From: Polaribacter pacificus
Lineage (GTDB): Bacteria > Bacteroidota > Bacteroidia > Flavobacteriales > Flavobacteriaceae
Assembly: GCF_038024035.1 (NCBI RefSeq)
Contig: NZ_CP150664.1
Span: 310,001 to 374,000 of the forward strand
Length of the DNA stretch: 64,000 nt
Direction: 5' to 3'
Part shown: one piece after another, positions 35,309-43,972 of the stretch
How positions within the stretch are numbered: position 1 is the first letter of the stretch
How the letters are laid out: every line of letters begins with the position of its first letter
Notes under the pieces: generated by a model
What the model was told of the DNA's origin: nothing
The model's database searches: none
The model's input: the letters and a program-made list of their open reading frames with translations, nothing else
Position numbers and translations under genes: made by a program

Positions 35309-36037
35309 TTAACCTCTGGCTAATTTTAAAAACACCTCATTCATATTGTTTGCCTTAAACGCTTCTTTTAATCGTTGAGGTGTGTCAAGCGCTTCAATTT
35401 TTCCATTCACCATTATTGATACTCTATCACAGTACTCTGCTTCATCCATATAGTGGGTAGTTACAAAAACTGTCGTTCCAAGATCGGCTGCTTTGTAGAT
35501 CATTTCCCAAAACTGTCTCCTGGTAATTGGATCAACACCTCCAGTGGGTTCGTCTAAAAAAACAATTTTAGGCTCGTGTAATAAAGCTACAGAAAACGAT
35601 ATTTTCTGTTTCCAACCTAAAGGCAAAGAGCCTACCAATTGATTTGCTACCGTTTTTAATCCCAGATCTTCAATCAATGCGTTTGATTTTTCTTTTATTT
35701 GGGTTCTTGCCAAGCCGTAGATACCGCCAAAAAATTGAATGTTTTCTTTGACAGTTAAATCATCGTACAATGCAAACTTTTGACTCATATACCCAATGTT
35801 CTTTTTAATGTCCTCAGCATGGGTAAATACATCAAAACCTGCAACTTGAGCCTTGCCACTTGTGGGTTTAGAAATGCCAATTAGCATTTTCATAGCTGTT
35901 GTTTTACCGGCGCCATTGGCCCCTAAAAATCCAAAAATCTCACCCTTTTCAACTTCGAAACTTATGGAGTCGACGGCTGTAAAATCTCCAAACATTTTGG
36001 TTAATCCTTCTACCTGAATGACTTTGTTTGTGCTCAT
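35309..36037 (-). CDS. ABC transporter ATP-binding protein, half equivalent to the C-terminal YbhF domain
   Basis: A 242-residue NBD with Walker A GANGAGKTT, Q-loop YMSQKFALYDDLTV, Walker B IVFLDEPTGGVDP and H-loop TTHYMDEAEYCDR. Its signature loop reads SLPLGWKQ instead of LSGGQ, the variant found in the second NBD of E. coli YbhF (LPLGFKQ as recalled). It therefore probably pairs with the NBD encoded just upstream, which has the regular LSGGMKQ, forming an asymmetric heterodimer that drives the two permeases. Confidence 0.92.
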   Translation of the reverse strand: MSTNKVIQVEGLTKMFGDFTAVDSISFEVEKGEIFGFLGANGAGKTTAMKMLIGISKPTSGKAQVAGFDVFTHAEDIKKNIGYMSQKFALYDDLTVKENIQFFGGIYGLARTQIKEKSNALIEDLGLKTVANQLVGSLPLGWKQKISFSVALLHEPKIVFLDEPTGGVDPITRRQFWEMIYKAADLGTTVFVTTHYMDEAEYCDRVSIMVNGKIEALDTPQRLKEAFKANNMNEVFLKLARG

Positions 36038-36074
36038 ACTATTTTTATAGGTCTCGTTGACTTCTTTGCTGTTC

Positions 36075-36977
36075 TTATTTTGCTAATTCCATAAAAGTAT
36101 CTTCTATAGTTGGTGTTGTTTCTTGTATACTTATTTCTTTAAGCTTTTGTGATTCTAGATATTGGATTAAATCTTCTGGATTAAAATCCAAACGAGTGTC
36201 TGTATAATGTACAAACTCGCCAAAAGGGTAGACGCTATGCGTAGATGCATAGGCTTTTAAACTGTTGATTAATTGATAGGTGTTCTTCGATTTTACATTG
36301 TAAATAGGCTTAGGATAGTGTTTTACGATTGCTTTTGGAGTATCAATCTCTAAAATTTTTCCATTTTGAATCAACGCAATTCGATCACAGAGTTCTGCTT
36401 CATCCATATAGGGTGTAGAAACTAAAATGGTAATGCCTCTCTGCTGTAATCGTTTGAGCATCTCCCAAAACTCTTTTCTAGAAACAGGGTCAACACCAGT
36501 GGTGGGCTCATCTAAAAACAAGACTTTGGGTTTGTGAATCAAAGCACAGCAAAGCGCTAATTTCTGTTTCATTCCTCCAGATAATTTCCCTGCTCTTCGA
36601 TCTTTAAAAGGGGCTATCTGAATATAAATTTCTTTTATAATTTCATAATTTTCTTCTAGGGTCGTCCCAAAAATAGTGGCAAAGAAATTTAAATTTTCTT
36701 CAATTGTTAAGTCTTGGTACAAAGAAAACCTACCAGGCATATAGCCAACGTTATTTCGTATGCTTTTATAGTCCTTAACCACATCGTAACCAGCAACAGT
36801 TGCTGTTCCTTCATCAGCAAACAGGAGGGTTGTTAACACCCTAAAAAGAGTTGTTTTACCAGCCCCATCAGGCCCGATAAGCCCAAAAAGCTCTCCTTTT
36901 TTTACATCAAAGCTAATCTGCTGTAAAGCGTTTACCTTTTTATAAGATTTTGAGATGTTAGTTACAGAAATACTCAT
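36075..36977 (-). CDS. ABC transporter ATP-binding protein, half equivalent to the N-terminal YbhF domain
   Basis: A 300-residue NBD: Walker A GPDGAGKTTL, signature KLSGGMKQKLALCCALIHKPK, Walker B VLFLDEPTTGVDPVSRKEFW, followed by STPYMDEAELCDR where the H-loop His is replaced by Pro (STPYMDEAE against TTHYMDEAE next door). A ~70-residue C-terminal tail follows the NBD. The degenerate H-loop implies one weak and one active ATP site in the heterodimer. Gap to the HlyD gene is 7 bp and to the next NBD 37 bp. Confidence 0.92.
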   Translation of the reverse strand: MSISVTNISKSYKKVNALQQISFDVKKGELFGLIGPDGAGKTTLFRVLTTLLFADEGTATVAGYDVVKDYKSIRNNVGYMPGRFSLYQDLTIEENLNFFATIFGTTLEENYEIIKEIYIQIAPFKDRRAGKLSGGMKQKLALCCALIHKPKVLFLDEPTTGVDPVSRKEFWEMLKRLQQRGITILVSTPYMDEAELCDRIALIQNGKILEIDTPKAIVKHYPKPIYNVKSKNTYQLINSLKAYASTHSVYPFGEFVHYTDTRLDFNPEDLIQYLESQKLKEISIQETTPTIEDTFMELAK

Positions 36978-36984
36978 GGTTTAT

Positions 36985-37884
36985 TTAGTCATTAGAATTG
37001 TTGTTGATCCACATTTCTGCAGGCATACCAATTTTTAAGCTTCCATCGTTTTGTACTGCAATTTTAACCCCATATACCAACGCAACCCGTTCTTCTTTGG
37101 TTTGGATAATCTTAGGAGTAAACTCTGCTTCTGAAGCGATCCAACGGATGGTACCTTTAAACGTTTTCATGTTCTCTGCTTGATCAATCTTTACGCTAAC
37201 CTCTTGGCCAATTTTTATATTTGCTAATTGAGTTTCACTCACATAAACACGCAATTGCATGCTCTTTAAATCGGCAATTTTATAGAGTGGTTTCCCAAAA
37301 GAAGTAACCTCATTTGCTTCAGCATATTTGGTTAAGACAGTTCCTTGTACTGGGTTTATTATTTTGCTTTTTTGAATCTGATCTAAGTTTTTCTTTAACT
37401 GAATGTCTAGACTTTTTAACTCATTAATTACAGGAGTATTTTGAACTTCAATACTTTTAATTTGTTGTTCTAGGACATTAATTTCGCCTTGCAAATCATC
37501 CAACTGCTTTTGAGTAGCTGCATTATCCTCTATAAGATTTTCAACTCTTGTCTTGTTGATGTTTGCAGTTTTTAGCTTGGCTTTAAGTACATTAATTTGT
37601 GATAATACTCCTTTAGATTTTGAGCTTGCTAGCGATTTAGAGACCTCTAAGACATATTGATTATACACCAGCTGAATGGTATCAATATAGCCTATAAAAG
37701 CACCTTTGTCTAACAGATCTCCTTCTTCAAGATCAAACTGCATGATTTTTCCGTTGCTTTCTGCAGAAATGGTAATCTCTGTGGCTTCAAAATTGCCATA
37801 ACCATCTGCCTTTTCATTTGAGTTGGTACAAGAAAATAGGCTTGTAATTAGGCTTAGACCTAGTATGTAATTAATTTTTTTCAT
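36985..37884 (-). CDS. HlyD-family membrane fusion lipoprotein (YbhG-like)
   Basis: A 299-residue periplasmic adaptor with a lipobox (ITSLFSCTNS). Order: first lipoyl half-motif (GNFEATEITISAESNGKIMQFDLEEGDLLDKGAFIGYID), a long alpha-hairpin coiled coil (about 80-185), second half-motif (IINPVQGTVLTKYAEANEVTSFGKPLYKIADL), then the beta-barrel domain. It links the ABC-2 permeases to the TolC-like protein encoded just upstream. The start at 37884 (MKKINYILGLS) is set by the signal peptide; the longer frame from 37914 runs into the upstream gene. Confidence 0.92.
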   Translation of the reverse strand: MKKINYILGLSLITSLFSCTNSNEKADGYGNFEATEITISAESNGKIMQFDLEEGDLLDKGAFIGYIDTIQLVYNQYVLEVSKSLASSKSKGVLSQINVLKAKLKTANINKTRVENLIEDNAATQKQLDDLQGEINVLEQQIKSIEVQNTPVINELKSLDIQLKKNLDQIQKSKIINPVQGTVLTKYAEANEVTSFGKPLYKIADLKSMQLRVYVSETQLANIKIGQEVSVKIDQAENMKTFKGTIRWIASEAEFTPKIIQTKEERVALVYGVKIAVQNDGSLKIGMPAEMWINNNSND

Positions 37885-37894
37885 GACTTTATAA

Positions 37895-39145
37895 TTAGTG
37901 ACCTTTGATAACATTATAATTAGCTTTAGCGAGTTGTAATAGAATTTTATGTCTTAGTAAGGTGTTTTCGTTTTCGTACAAATTTGTGAGTTCTGTAGTG
38001 TATGCAGAAGAGGTGATTACACCATTGCTCAGCTGTGAGCTAGCGGTTTTTAACACAGCTTTTCTAAGTTTGATAATTTCTAAATCCGAAGCAATAAAAG
38101 ACTCAATCTTATCAATTTCTTTTTGTTGCTTATACAGTTCAACACTTGTGTTTAATTTAAAAATTTCAGCTTCATTTTCTACGAAATCTTTGTTGATGGC
38201 TAAAGACTCACGTTGTTTTTTAGTGGTATCCCAATCAAAAAGATTCCATTTAAGTGTGAGGCCTACCGTGTAAAATGCTTGAAATGAATTATCGAGCATG
38301 TTGAGCCCGGGGTTTCCGTATCCACCTGTTGCAAAACCGAATAATTTTGGTGCGTTTTGTTTAGAGATTAAAGTTTCATTGCTTTCAATTTCTTCTTTTT
38401 TTAACTGAAACAAATCTAATTCTGGTCTGTTTAGCTCCTTATGTAAGGCAAGTGATACCTGAGGTTTTTGAAAGAGCGTATCTGGCTCAAGCGCAATTCC
38501 TAGAAGGCTAGAAAGGGTTTTTATTAAAGTCATTTTAGTAGCTTCTAAACTGGTTAGTTGCTGGTTTGACTGTAAGAGCTCGGCCTCTAAGATTTTATCT
38601 GACGAAGGCAAGATAATCCCTTGAGAAATTCCTGATTTTACTTCTTTAAGCTTTGCTCTTAGCTGTACTTGCTTTGCAGCTATCAGTAGTTTGGATTCCT
38701 GAGTTAAGAGTATAGAGAAATACAACTGATTAATTTGCTGTTTTAATTGATACAGGTTAATTTCAACTTGTTTTTGCTTTGTTTTAAGCTGAGCTAATTT
38801 TACCAGCGTAGATGCCTCTGCAATTTTTCCGTTATAGATGAGTTGATTTACAGAGAGCGTTGCACGGTACTGGTCTTTGTTAAGAGGCGTAACACCCACA
38901 TTAGGTATAGGAATTTCAACAACATCAGATTGATAAGTAGCTTGAGCATTTACACTAAACTGAGGCAATTTAGTCTTGCTAATGATTTCTGTATCTAATT
39001 TATTTTGGGATGCGAGTAAATGGCTTTGTTTGGACAATGGATAATTCTTAGCAGCCAAATTATAACAAGCTTCTATTGTGATGCTTTGTTGAGCAGTGCT
39101 TGGAAGGGCTAATAAGACGAAAAAAAATAAGAATATACGTTTCAT
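37895..39145 (-). CDS. TolC-family outer-membrane efflux protein
   Basis: A 416-residue outer-membrane channel with signal peptide (MKRIFLFFFVLLALPSTAQQ). It shows the OEP repeat structure: two long helical-hairpin halves, each starting with SITIEACYNLAAKNYPLSKQSHL-like and KLKEVKSGISQGIILPSSDKILEAELLQSNQQL-like segments. It completes the tripartite pump with the HlyD and ABC-2 parts, so the operon carries its own exit duct. The start at 39145 is immediately downstream (1 bp) of the TetR stop codon; the longer frame lies antisense-free but inside the TetR gene and is rejected. Confidence 0.92.
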   Translation of the reverse strand: MKRIFLFFFVLLALPSTAQQSITIEACYNLAAKNYPLSKQSHLLASQNKLDTEIISKTKLPQFSVNAQATYQSDVVEIPIPNVGVTPLNKDQYRATLSVNQLIYNGKIAEASTLVKLAQLKTKQKQVEINLYQLKQQINQLYFSILLTQESKLLIAAKQVQLRAKLKEVKSGISQGIILPSSDKILEAELLQSNQQLTSLEATKMTLIKTLSSLLGIALEPDTLFQKPQVSLALHKELNRPELDLFQLKKEEIESNETLISKQNAPKLFGFATGGYGNPGLNMLDNSFQAFYTVGLTLKWNLFDWDTTKKQRESLAINKDFVENEAEIFKLNTSVELYKQQKEIDKIESFIASDLEIIKLRKAVLKTASSQLSNGVITSSAYTTELTNLYENENTLLRHKILLQLAKANYNVIKGH

Positions 39146-39146
39146 G

Positions 39147-39761
39147 TTAGCTATTTTTAATGGCATTGATAATAAAATTGGCAACTTCTGTTTTTCGATC
39201 TTCCATGAGTTGTTTGTAAGCAGATTCATCAACATTTGTAAATGCTTTAATGAGAGGTTTAGCAACAAAAGGAAAAATGTTTAAAGCCATGATATTAATA
39301 AACAGTTGTTCTGCACTAATAGGTTTGATTAAACCGTTGCTTACTTCAACATCAACCTGTTTTTTAAATTTCTCTAAATTTGGAAATCCTGTATTCTTTT
39401 TTAGTTTTAAAATAAAATCTTCATTTCTATTTAGTTCTTGAATGATAAAACTAGGCAAGTAGGGGTGCTTAATTATAAAGGGAATATAGTTGGCTGTAAA
39501 GTTTTTTATTTTGTCTTCTATGCTAGAATCATCATTTAAAACCGTGTTTAATTGAGGGGCTAGTAAAGAAAATGCATTTTTAAAAACAGCCTCAAAAAGC
39601 AGTTGTTTGCTTCTGTAGTAATAATGTAGCATGGCTTTGTTTATCCCTGCATTATCTGCTATTTCCTGCATCCGTGCACCAACCATCCCTTTTGATTGAA
39701 ATACGTTTTTAGCGGCTTCTAAAATTTGTTCTTCTGTGTTTTCGTCTCTAGACTTTTTCAT
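39147..39761 (-). CDS. TetR/AcrR regulator of the efflux operon (CecR-like)
   Basis: A 204-residue repressor: N-terminal HTH (about 8-55) KNVFQSKGMVGARMQEIADNAGINKAMLHYYYRSKQLLFEAVF, and a C-terminal ligand-binding dimer domain. It is the first gene of the seven-gene operon, as CecR is for ybhGFSR in E. coli. Two perfect palindromes lie directly upstream, one over the likely start of transcription and one between the -7 and -33 positions, so it probably represses its own operon until a compound binds. Confidence 0.93.
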   Translation of the reverse strand: MKKSRDENTEEQILEAAKNVFQSKGMVGARMQEIADNAGINKAMLHYYYRSKQLLFEAVFKNAFSLLAPQLNTVLNDDSSIEDKIKNFTANYIPFIIKHPYLPSFIIQELNRNEDFILKLKKNTGFPNLEKFKKQVDVEVSNGLIKPISAEQLFINIMALNIFPFVAKPLIKAFTNVDESAYKQLMEDRKTEVANFIINAIKNS

Positions 39762-39775
39762 TTTAACTACTTAGT

Positions 39776-39791
39776 TTAACCATTTGGTTAA
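39776..39791. promoter_or_regulatory. Palindrome TTAACCATTTGGTTAA, likely TetR operator
   Basis: Perfect 7-bp arms (TTAACCA/TGGTTAA) around TT. It lies between the -7 box at 39792-39799 and the TetR start codon at 39761, over the expected transcription start. Confidence 0.65.
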
Positions 39792-39799
39792 CAAAGATA
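39792..39799 (-). promoter_or_regulatory. -7 box TATCTTTG of the tetR-efflux operon
   Basis: Minus-strand TAnnTTTG match about 30 bp before the TetR start. It is sandwiched between two palindromes. No -33 TTG is seen within 17-23 bp. Confidence 0.5.
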
Positions 39800-39816
39800 T
39801 TAAATATTTTAATATC
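39796..39816. promoter_or_regulatory. Second palindrome, GATATTAAA/TTTAATATC with TAT centre
   Basis: Perfect 9-bp arms. It overlaps the upstream half of the -7 box and fills the promoter spacer. It differs in sequence from the 39776 palindrome, so it is either a second operator or a site for another regulator. Confidence 0.5.
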
Positions 39817-39879
39817 AGGTTGTTAATTGTGAAAATAATACTGATTAAAATATAAAAAGTTAAAGTTTTCTATTTAAGA

Positions 39880-40605
39880 CTAAAGGATAGGCCCTAAAAT
39901 CTCCCATACGTTTTTTGCCAATATTTTTTGGCCTTCTACAGTTGGGTGAATCCCATCTGATTGGTTTAAACTAGGAATGCCTCCAACATCTTTTAATAAA
40001 AAAGGAACCAAAGAAAGTTTGTTCTTGCTAGCCAATTGAGGAAAGATGGTTTTAAACTCATTGGTGTAATCTTGCCCCATATTAGGAGGGAGCTGCATAC
40101 CCACAAGCACAATTTTTGTTTGGGGATTTTTTTTACGCACTGCATCTATAATTGCCTGTAAATTTTCTCTAGTTTCTTTTAAAGGAACGCCACGAAGACC
40201 ATCATTTGCGCCCAATTCTAAGATAAAAACATCTACTTTTTGGTTAAGTACCCAGTTAATTCTGTTTTTTCCACCAGAGGTAGTTTCTCCACTAACTCCA
40301 GAATTAATCACGGTGTAGTTTAAGGCTAAAGAATCTATGGTGGCTTGAATAAGGGCAGGGAAGGCGTCATTAATATCATCTAGACCATAACCAGCAGTTA
40401 AGCTGTCGCCAAAAAACACTATTTTCTTAGTGCTGCTACTAACTGTAGTTTCGGTTTTGACTACTGTTTTTTCTGTTATCGTTTCTTTTTTAGAACTGTC
40501 TGACCCACAAGAAAGTAAGAGAAGTACTCCTAAAAAATAACAAAAGTTTGTAAAAATCTTTCTTGCACTATTCCTGTAGTTTACCAACAATTGTTTATAT
40601 TTCAT
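39880..40605 (-). CDS. SGNH-type arylesterase/lysophospholipase lipoprotein (TesA-like)
   Basis: A 241-residue GDSL/SGNH hydrolase. The lipobox is LLSCGS with Cys33, followed by a Thr/Lys/Glu-rich linker, then block I IVFFGDSLTAGYG (S68), block II SGVSGETTSGG, block III GANDGLRG and block V SDGIHPT (Asp and His of the triad). It matches E. coli TesA in layout but is anchored by a lipid instead of being free in the periplasm. The divergent pairing with an YbbA/YbbP-type ABC exporter is conserved with E. coli tesA-ybbAP. A start three codons upstream is possible. Confidence 0.9.
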   Translation of the reverse strand: MKYKQLLVNYRNSARKIFTNFCYFLGVLLLLSCGSDSSKKETITEKTVVKTETTVSSSTKKIVFFGDSLTAGYGLDDINDAFPALIQATIDSLALNYTVINSGVSGETTSGGKNRINWVLNQKVDVFILELGANDGLRGVPLKETRENLQAIIDAVRKKNPQTKIVLVGMQLPPNMGQDYTNEFKTIFPQLASKNKLSLVPFLLKDVGGIPSLNQSDGIHPTVEGQKILAKNVWEILGPIL

Positions 40606-40635
40606 TTTTAGCATTTCTAAGAAGTATATATTATA

Positions 40636-41334
40636 ATGAGTAGCATGACAAAGATATTAAAGATACATCAACTAGAGAAAACATACACCAGTGGTTCAAA
40701 AAATTTAACAGTACTAAGCGATATTTCTTTCGAGATAGAAAAAGGAAGTATTTTTTCTATCGTCGGTCCTTCTGGAAGTGGTAAAACCACCTTGCTGGGA
40801 CTTTGTGCCGGATTGGATCATCCATCTTCTGGAAGCATTGATTTGTGCGGTAGTCGTTTGGAAGATTTAGACGAAGATCAACGTGCGCAATTGCGCAATA
40901 AAGAAGTGGGGTTTATTTTTCAAAACTTCCAATTGCTGCCTACGCTTACTGCTTTAGAGAATGTCATTGTTCCCTTAGAGTTGCAAGGCGAGAAAAATGC
41001 AGCCAAGGCAGGTATGGAACTGCTAGAAAAAGTTGGTTTAGCAGATCGTTTTCATCACTATCCTTCCCAGTTATCTGGTGGAGAACAACAACGAGTAGCT
41101 TTGGCTAGAGCTTTTTCTAACAAACCGTCTATCTTATTTGCTGATGAGCCAACAGGTAATTTGGATGAAGAAACCGGAGAAAAAGTTATTCAACTACTCT
41201 TTCAATTAAACAAAGAAGCGGGTACCACCTTGGTTATTATTACCCATGATTTAGAATTGGCAAATAGAACGCAGCAAATACTGCGATTAAAAGGAGGGAA
41301 GATCATGTCTAACCAAAAAACCAGTTTAGTTTAA
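40636..41334 (+). CDS. ABC transporter ATP-binding protein (YbbA/LolD type)
   Basis: A 232-residue NBD of the MacB/LolD class: Walker [14 protein letters not shown]-loop [18 protein letters not shown], signature [16 protein letters not shown], Walker [17 protein letters not shown] and H-loop [16 protein letters not shown] is typical of mechanotransmission exporters. The stop overlaps the start of the permease gene (TAATG), so the two are translationally coupled. It is divergent from the TesA-like gene with only about 30 bp between starts, implying back-to-back promoters. Confidence 0.93.
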   Translation: MSSMTKILKIHQLEKTYTSGSKNLTVLSDISFEIEKGSIFSIVGPSGSGKTTLLGLCAGLDHPSSGSIDLCGSRLEDLDEDQRAQLRNKEVGFIFQNFQLLPTLTALENVIVPLELQGEKNAAKAGMELLEKVGLADRFHHYPSQLSGGEQQRVALARAFSNKPSILFADEPTGNLDEETGEKVIQLLFQLNKEAGTTLVIITHDLELANRTQQILRLKGGKIMSNQKTSLV

Positions 41335-43877
41335 TGGGGCAATTTTCTTCAAAAACCGCTACCTCTTGGTTGTTTAAAATGGCCTGGCGAGACGGTAAAG
41401 CAAGCTTTTCCAGACTGCTGCTTTTTATGGCTTCTATTATTCTAGGGATCGCAGCGGTAGTTTCTATCCAATTGTTTAGTGACAACCTAAAACAAAATAT
41501 TAAAAATCAATCCAAAGCCCTGATGGGTGCCGATTATATCATCGATAGCAAACAGCTTCCATCAGAAAAAATTCAAGGGATTATAGATTCGCTAGGCGCA
41601 GAAGCTTCTGAGGTAAATTTTGTGTCTATGGCGGCCTTTCCTAAGACAGCTAATACCAAGCTAGTTAAAGTAAGAGCCATAGAAGGAAACTTTCCTTTTT
41701 ATGGAACCTTAGATACAGAGCCAGTAGCTGCAGCCTCAACATATCAGCAATCAGGAGGTGCTCTGGTGGATGCCACTTTAATGTTGCAATTTGATTTACA
41801 ACCAGGAGATTCTGTCAAATTAGGAAAGCTCACGTTCCCTATCGTTGGCTCTTTAAAATCGATCCCAGGAAGTTCAGCCATTGCTACTTCTGTATCACCA
41901 TTGGTGTTGATTCCCTATCGTTTTATTGCAGAGACAGCACTCTTACAAGTAGGAAGTAGAAAAGAGTACCAGTACTTTTTTAGAGCACCTGCCAGTATGG
42001 ATTTAGAACTTTTAGACAAAAAATTAGATCCTATTTTAGATACAGAAAACGCAGATATAGATACGCATACAAGTACCAGTGCGCGTTTGGGTAGAAGTTA
42101 TGACAATGTGAGTCGCTTTTTAAACTTAGCAGCCTTTATTGCATTGTTATTGGGTTGTGTAGGGATTGCGAGTTCTGTGCACATCTATATCAAAGAAAAA
42201 TTAAAGAACGTAGCCGTTTTAAAATGTTTGGGCGCTACCAGAAGACAAAGCTTTTTTATCTATCTCATTCAGATTTTAGGAATTGGCTTACTTGGAGGTA
42301 TTTTAGGTTCGTCCATTGGGGTTGGACTACAATATGCTTTCCCATACATTTTACAAGGGTTTTTGCCATTTGATGTTCAAATTAGCATTACAGTAATGCC
42401 TTTGATTATTGGGGTTAGCCTAGGGCTTTTAATGTCTGTTTTGTTTGCCTTGTTGCCTTTGTTGGGTACTTGGTATGTCTCTCCTCTAGAAGTTTTAAGA
42501 GGTACCGATGAAAATTTAGTAAAACCGAGGAAGGCAAGAGTTGTTGTCTTTGCAAGCATTTTGCTCTTTGTATTTTTGTTTTCTTTTTGGCTGTTAAAAG
42601 ATGCTACAAATGGCTTTGTTTTTACCTTAGGAATTCTAGTGACTTTTGCTATCATGGCATTGGTTTCTAGCCTTTTTATGAAAGCCATTAAAAAGTACTT
42701 TCCCAGTCATTGGGGATTTACCACTAGACAAAGCTTATTAAACTTATACCGTCCAAACAATCAAACCATGGTCCTAATCTTAGCCATTGGTTTGGGGACT
42801 TTTTTAATCAGTACCTTGTATTTTACCAAAGACATCTTATTGGCTAAAACCTCTTTGGAGAACAGCTCCGATACGGCCAATATCATCCTTATGGATGTGC
42901 AATCTGATCAAAAAGAAGGGGTCATCAATACCGTGGTGCCAAAAGGCTTAGACTTGATCGATAATATTCCTATTGTTACCATGCGCATGCATCGTATTAA
43001 AGGTGATTTGGTGAATGATCTTCGTAATGACAGCACTTCTAGAAGAAGAAATCGTTGGATTTTAAACCATGAATTTAGAGTAACCTATAGAGCAGCATTA
43101 ACACCTTCAGAAGAACTTTTAGAAGGAGCTTGGACCACAAAAGTAGAAGAAGGAGATCCTATTTTAATTTCTATCGCAGATAATATCGCCAGAGACGCCA
43201 ATTTAACGATTGGTGATGAAGTGGTCTTTAATGTACAGGGCGTTTTGATGGAAACCAAAGTTGGAAGTATTAGAAAAGTAGACTGGGGGCGAATGCAACT
43301 TAATTTTTCTGTTGTATTCCCCGTTGGAGTGCTAGAAAATGCACCACAATTTAACGTATTAACTACCTATGTACCCGATGTGTCTAGCTCTGCTGATTTG
43401 CAACGAGACCTGGTTAAAAAGTTTCCAAATATTTCTATCATTGATTTAAGACAGATCTATACGGTGGTCGAAGATATTTTAGATAAGATAGCCTGGATCA
43501 TCAATTTTATGGCCTTTTTTAGTATCCTAACAGGTATTATTGTGCTTATCGGTTCAGTAAGAAACAGCAAATACCAACGTATAAAAGAAAGTGTATTGCT
43601 AAGAACTTTAGGAGCTACCAGCAAACAAATTTTAACAATCACGGCTCTTGAGTATGTGTATTTGGGGGTGTTGGGTAGTCTGGTTGGAATTCTGCTCTCT
43701 TTGATCAGTAGTCAATTGTTGGCAGTGTTCTTATTTAAAGAGCCTTTTGTTCCATCAGCGGTACCGTTTTTAATCTTTTTACCAGGAATAACACTCTTGG
43801 TATTGCTCATCGGTTTAAGCAATATTAGAACGGTGCTAAAAAGCCCGCCTTTAGAGGTTTTACGAAAGGAAGTTTAA
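41334..43877 (+). CDS. FtsX/MacB-like ABC permease (YbbP-like)
   Basis: An 847-residue permease made of two FtsX-type units with about ten helices (2 x 4 plus 2) and two large periplasmic domains. Characteristic segments are FLNLAAFIALLLGCVGIASSVHIYIKEKLKNVAVLKCLGATRRQSF and its C-terminal counterpart FSILTGIIVLIGSVRNSKYQRIKESVLLRTLGATSKQIL. The tail LKSPPLEVLRKE and the mid-protein WYVSPLEVLRGTDE are the repeated cytoplasmic coupling motifs. It forms an exporter with the overlapping ATPase gene; E. coli YbbAP is a membrane-lipid-related exporter by context only, so the substrate here is inferred at most. Confidence 0.92.
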   Translation: MGQFSSKTATSWLFKMAWRDGKASFSRLLLFMASIILGIAAVVSIQLFSDNLKQNIKNQSKALMGADYIIDSKQLPSEKIQGIIDSLGAEASEVNFVSMAAFPKTANTKLVKVRAIEGNFPFYGTLDTEPVAAASTYQQSGGALVDATLMLQFDLQPGDSVKLGKLTFPIVGSLKSIPGSSAIATSVSPLVLIPYRFIAETALLQVGSRKEYQYFFRAPASMDLELLDKKLDPILDTENADIDTHTSTSARLGRSYDNVSRFLNLAAFIALLLGCVGIASSVHIYIKEKLKNVAVLKCLGATRRQSFFIYLIQILGIGLLGGILGSSIGVGLQYAFPYILQGFLPFDVQISITVMPLIIGVSLGLLMSVLFALLPLLGTWYVSPLEVLRGTDENLVKPRKARVVVFASILLFVFLFSFWLLKDATNGFVFTLGILVTFAIMALVSSLFMKAIKKYFPSHWGFTTRQSLLNLYRPNNQTMVLILAIGLGTFLISTLYFTKDILLAKTSLENSSDTANIILMDVQSDQKEGVINTVVPKGLDLIDNIPIVTMRMHRIKGDLVNDLRNDSTSRRRNRWILNHEFRVTYRAALTPSEELLEGAWTTKVEEGDPILISIADNIARDANLTIGDEVVFNVQGVLMETKVGSIRKVDWGRMQLNFSVVFPVGVLENAPQFNVLTTYVPDVSSSADLQRDLVKKFPNISIIDLRQIYTVVEDILDKIAWIINFMAFFSILTGIIVLIGSVRNSKYQRIKESVLLRTLGATSKQILTITALEYVYLGVLGSLVGILLSLISSQLLAVFLFKEPFVPSAVPFLIFLPGITLLVLLIGLSNIRTVLKSPPLEVLRKEV

Positions 43878-43948
43878 ATTTTCAGTAAAAAATGAACCAT
43901 CGTCAAACAAGAATTTGATTTAAGTGGGATTCCTTGTAAAACTGTGGT

Positions 43949-43956
43949 TATCTTTG
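43949..43956 (+). promoter_or_regulatory. -7 box TATCTTTG for the DEAD-box helicase gene
   Basis: TAnnTTTG match 17 bp before ATG 43973. A TTG at 43934-43936 is only 12 bp away, too close for the usual spacing. Confidence 0.45.
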
Positions 43957-43972
43957 CAAAAAAAAATAGTTT

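Noticed and set aside
39146..39268. Longer N-terminus for the TolC-like gene
   Set aside because: The extra 41 codons lie inside the TetR gene and precede a clear signal peptide at 39145.
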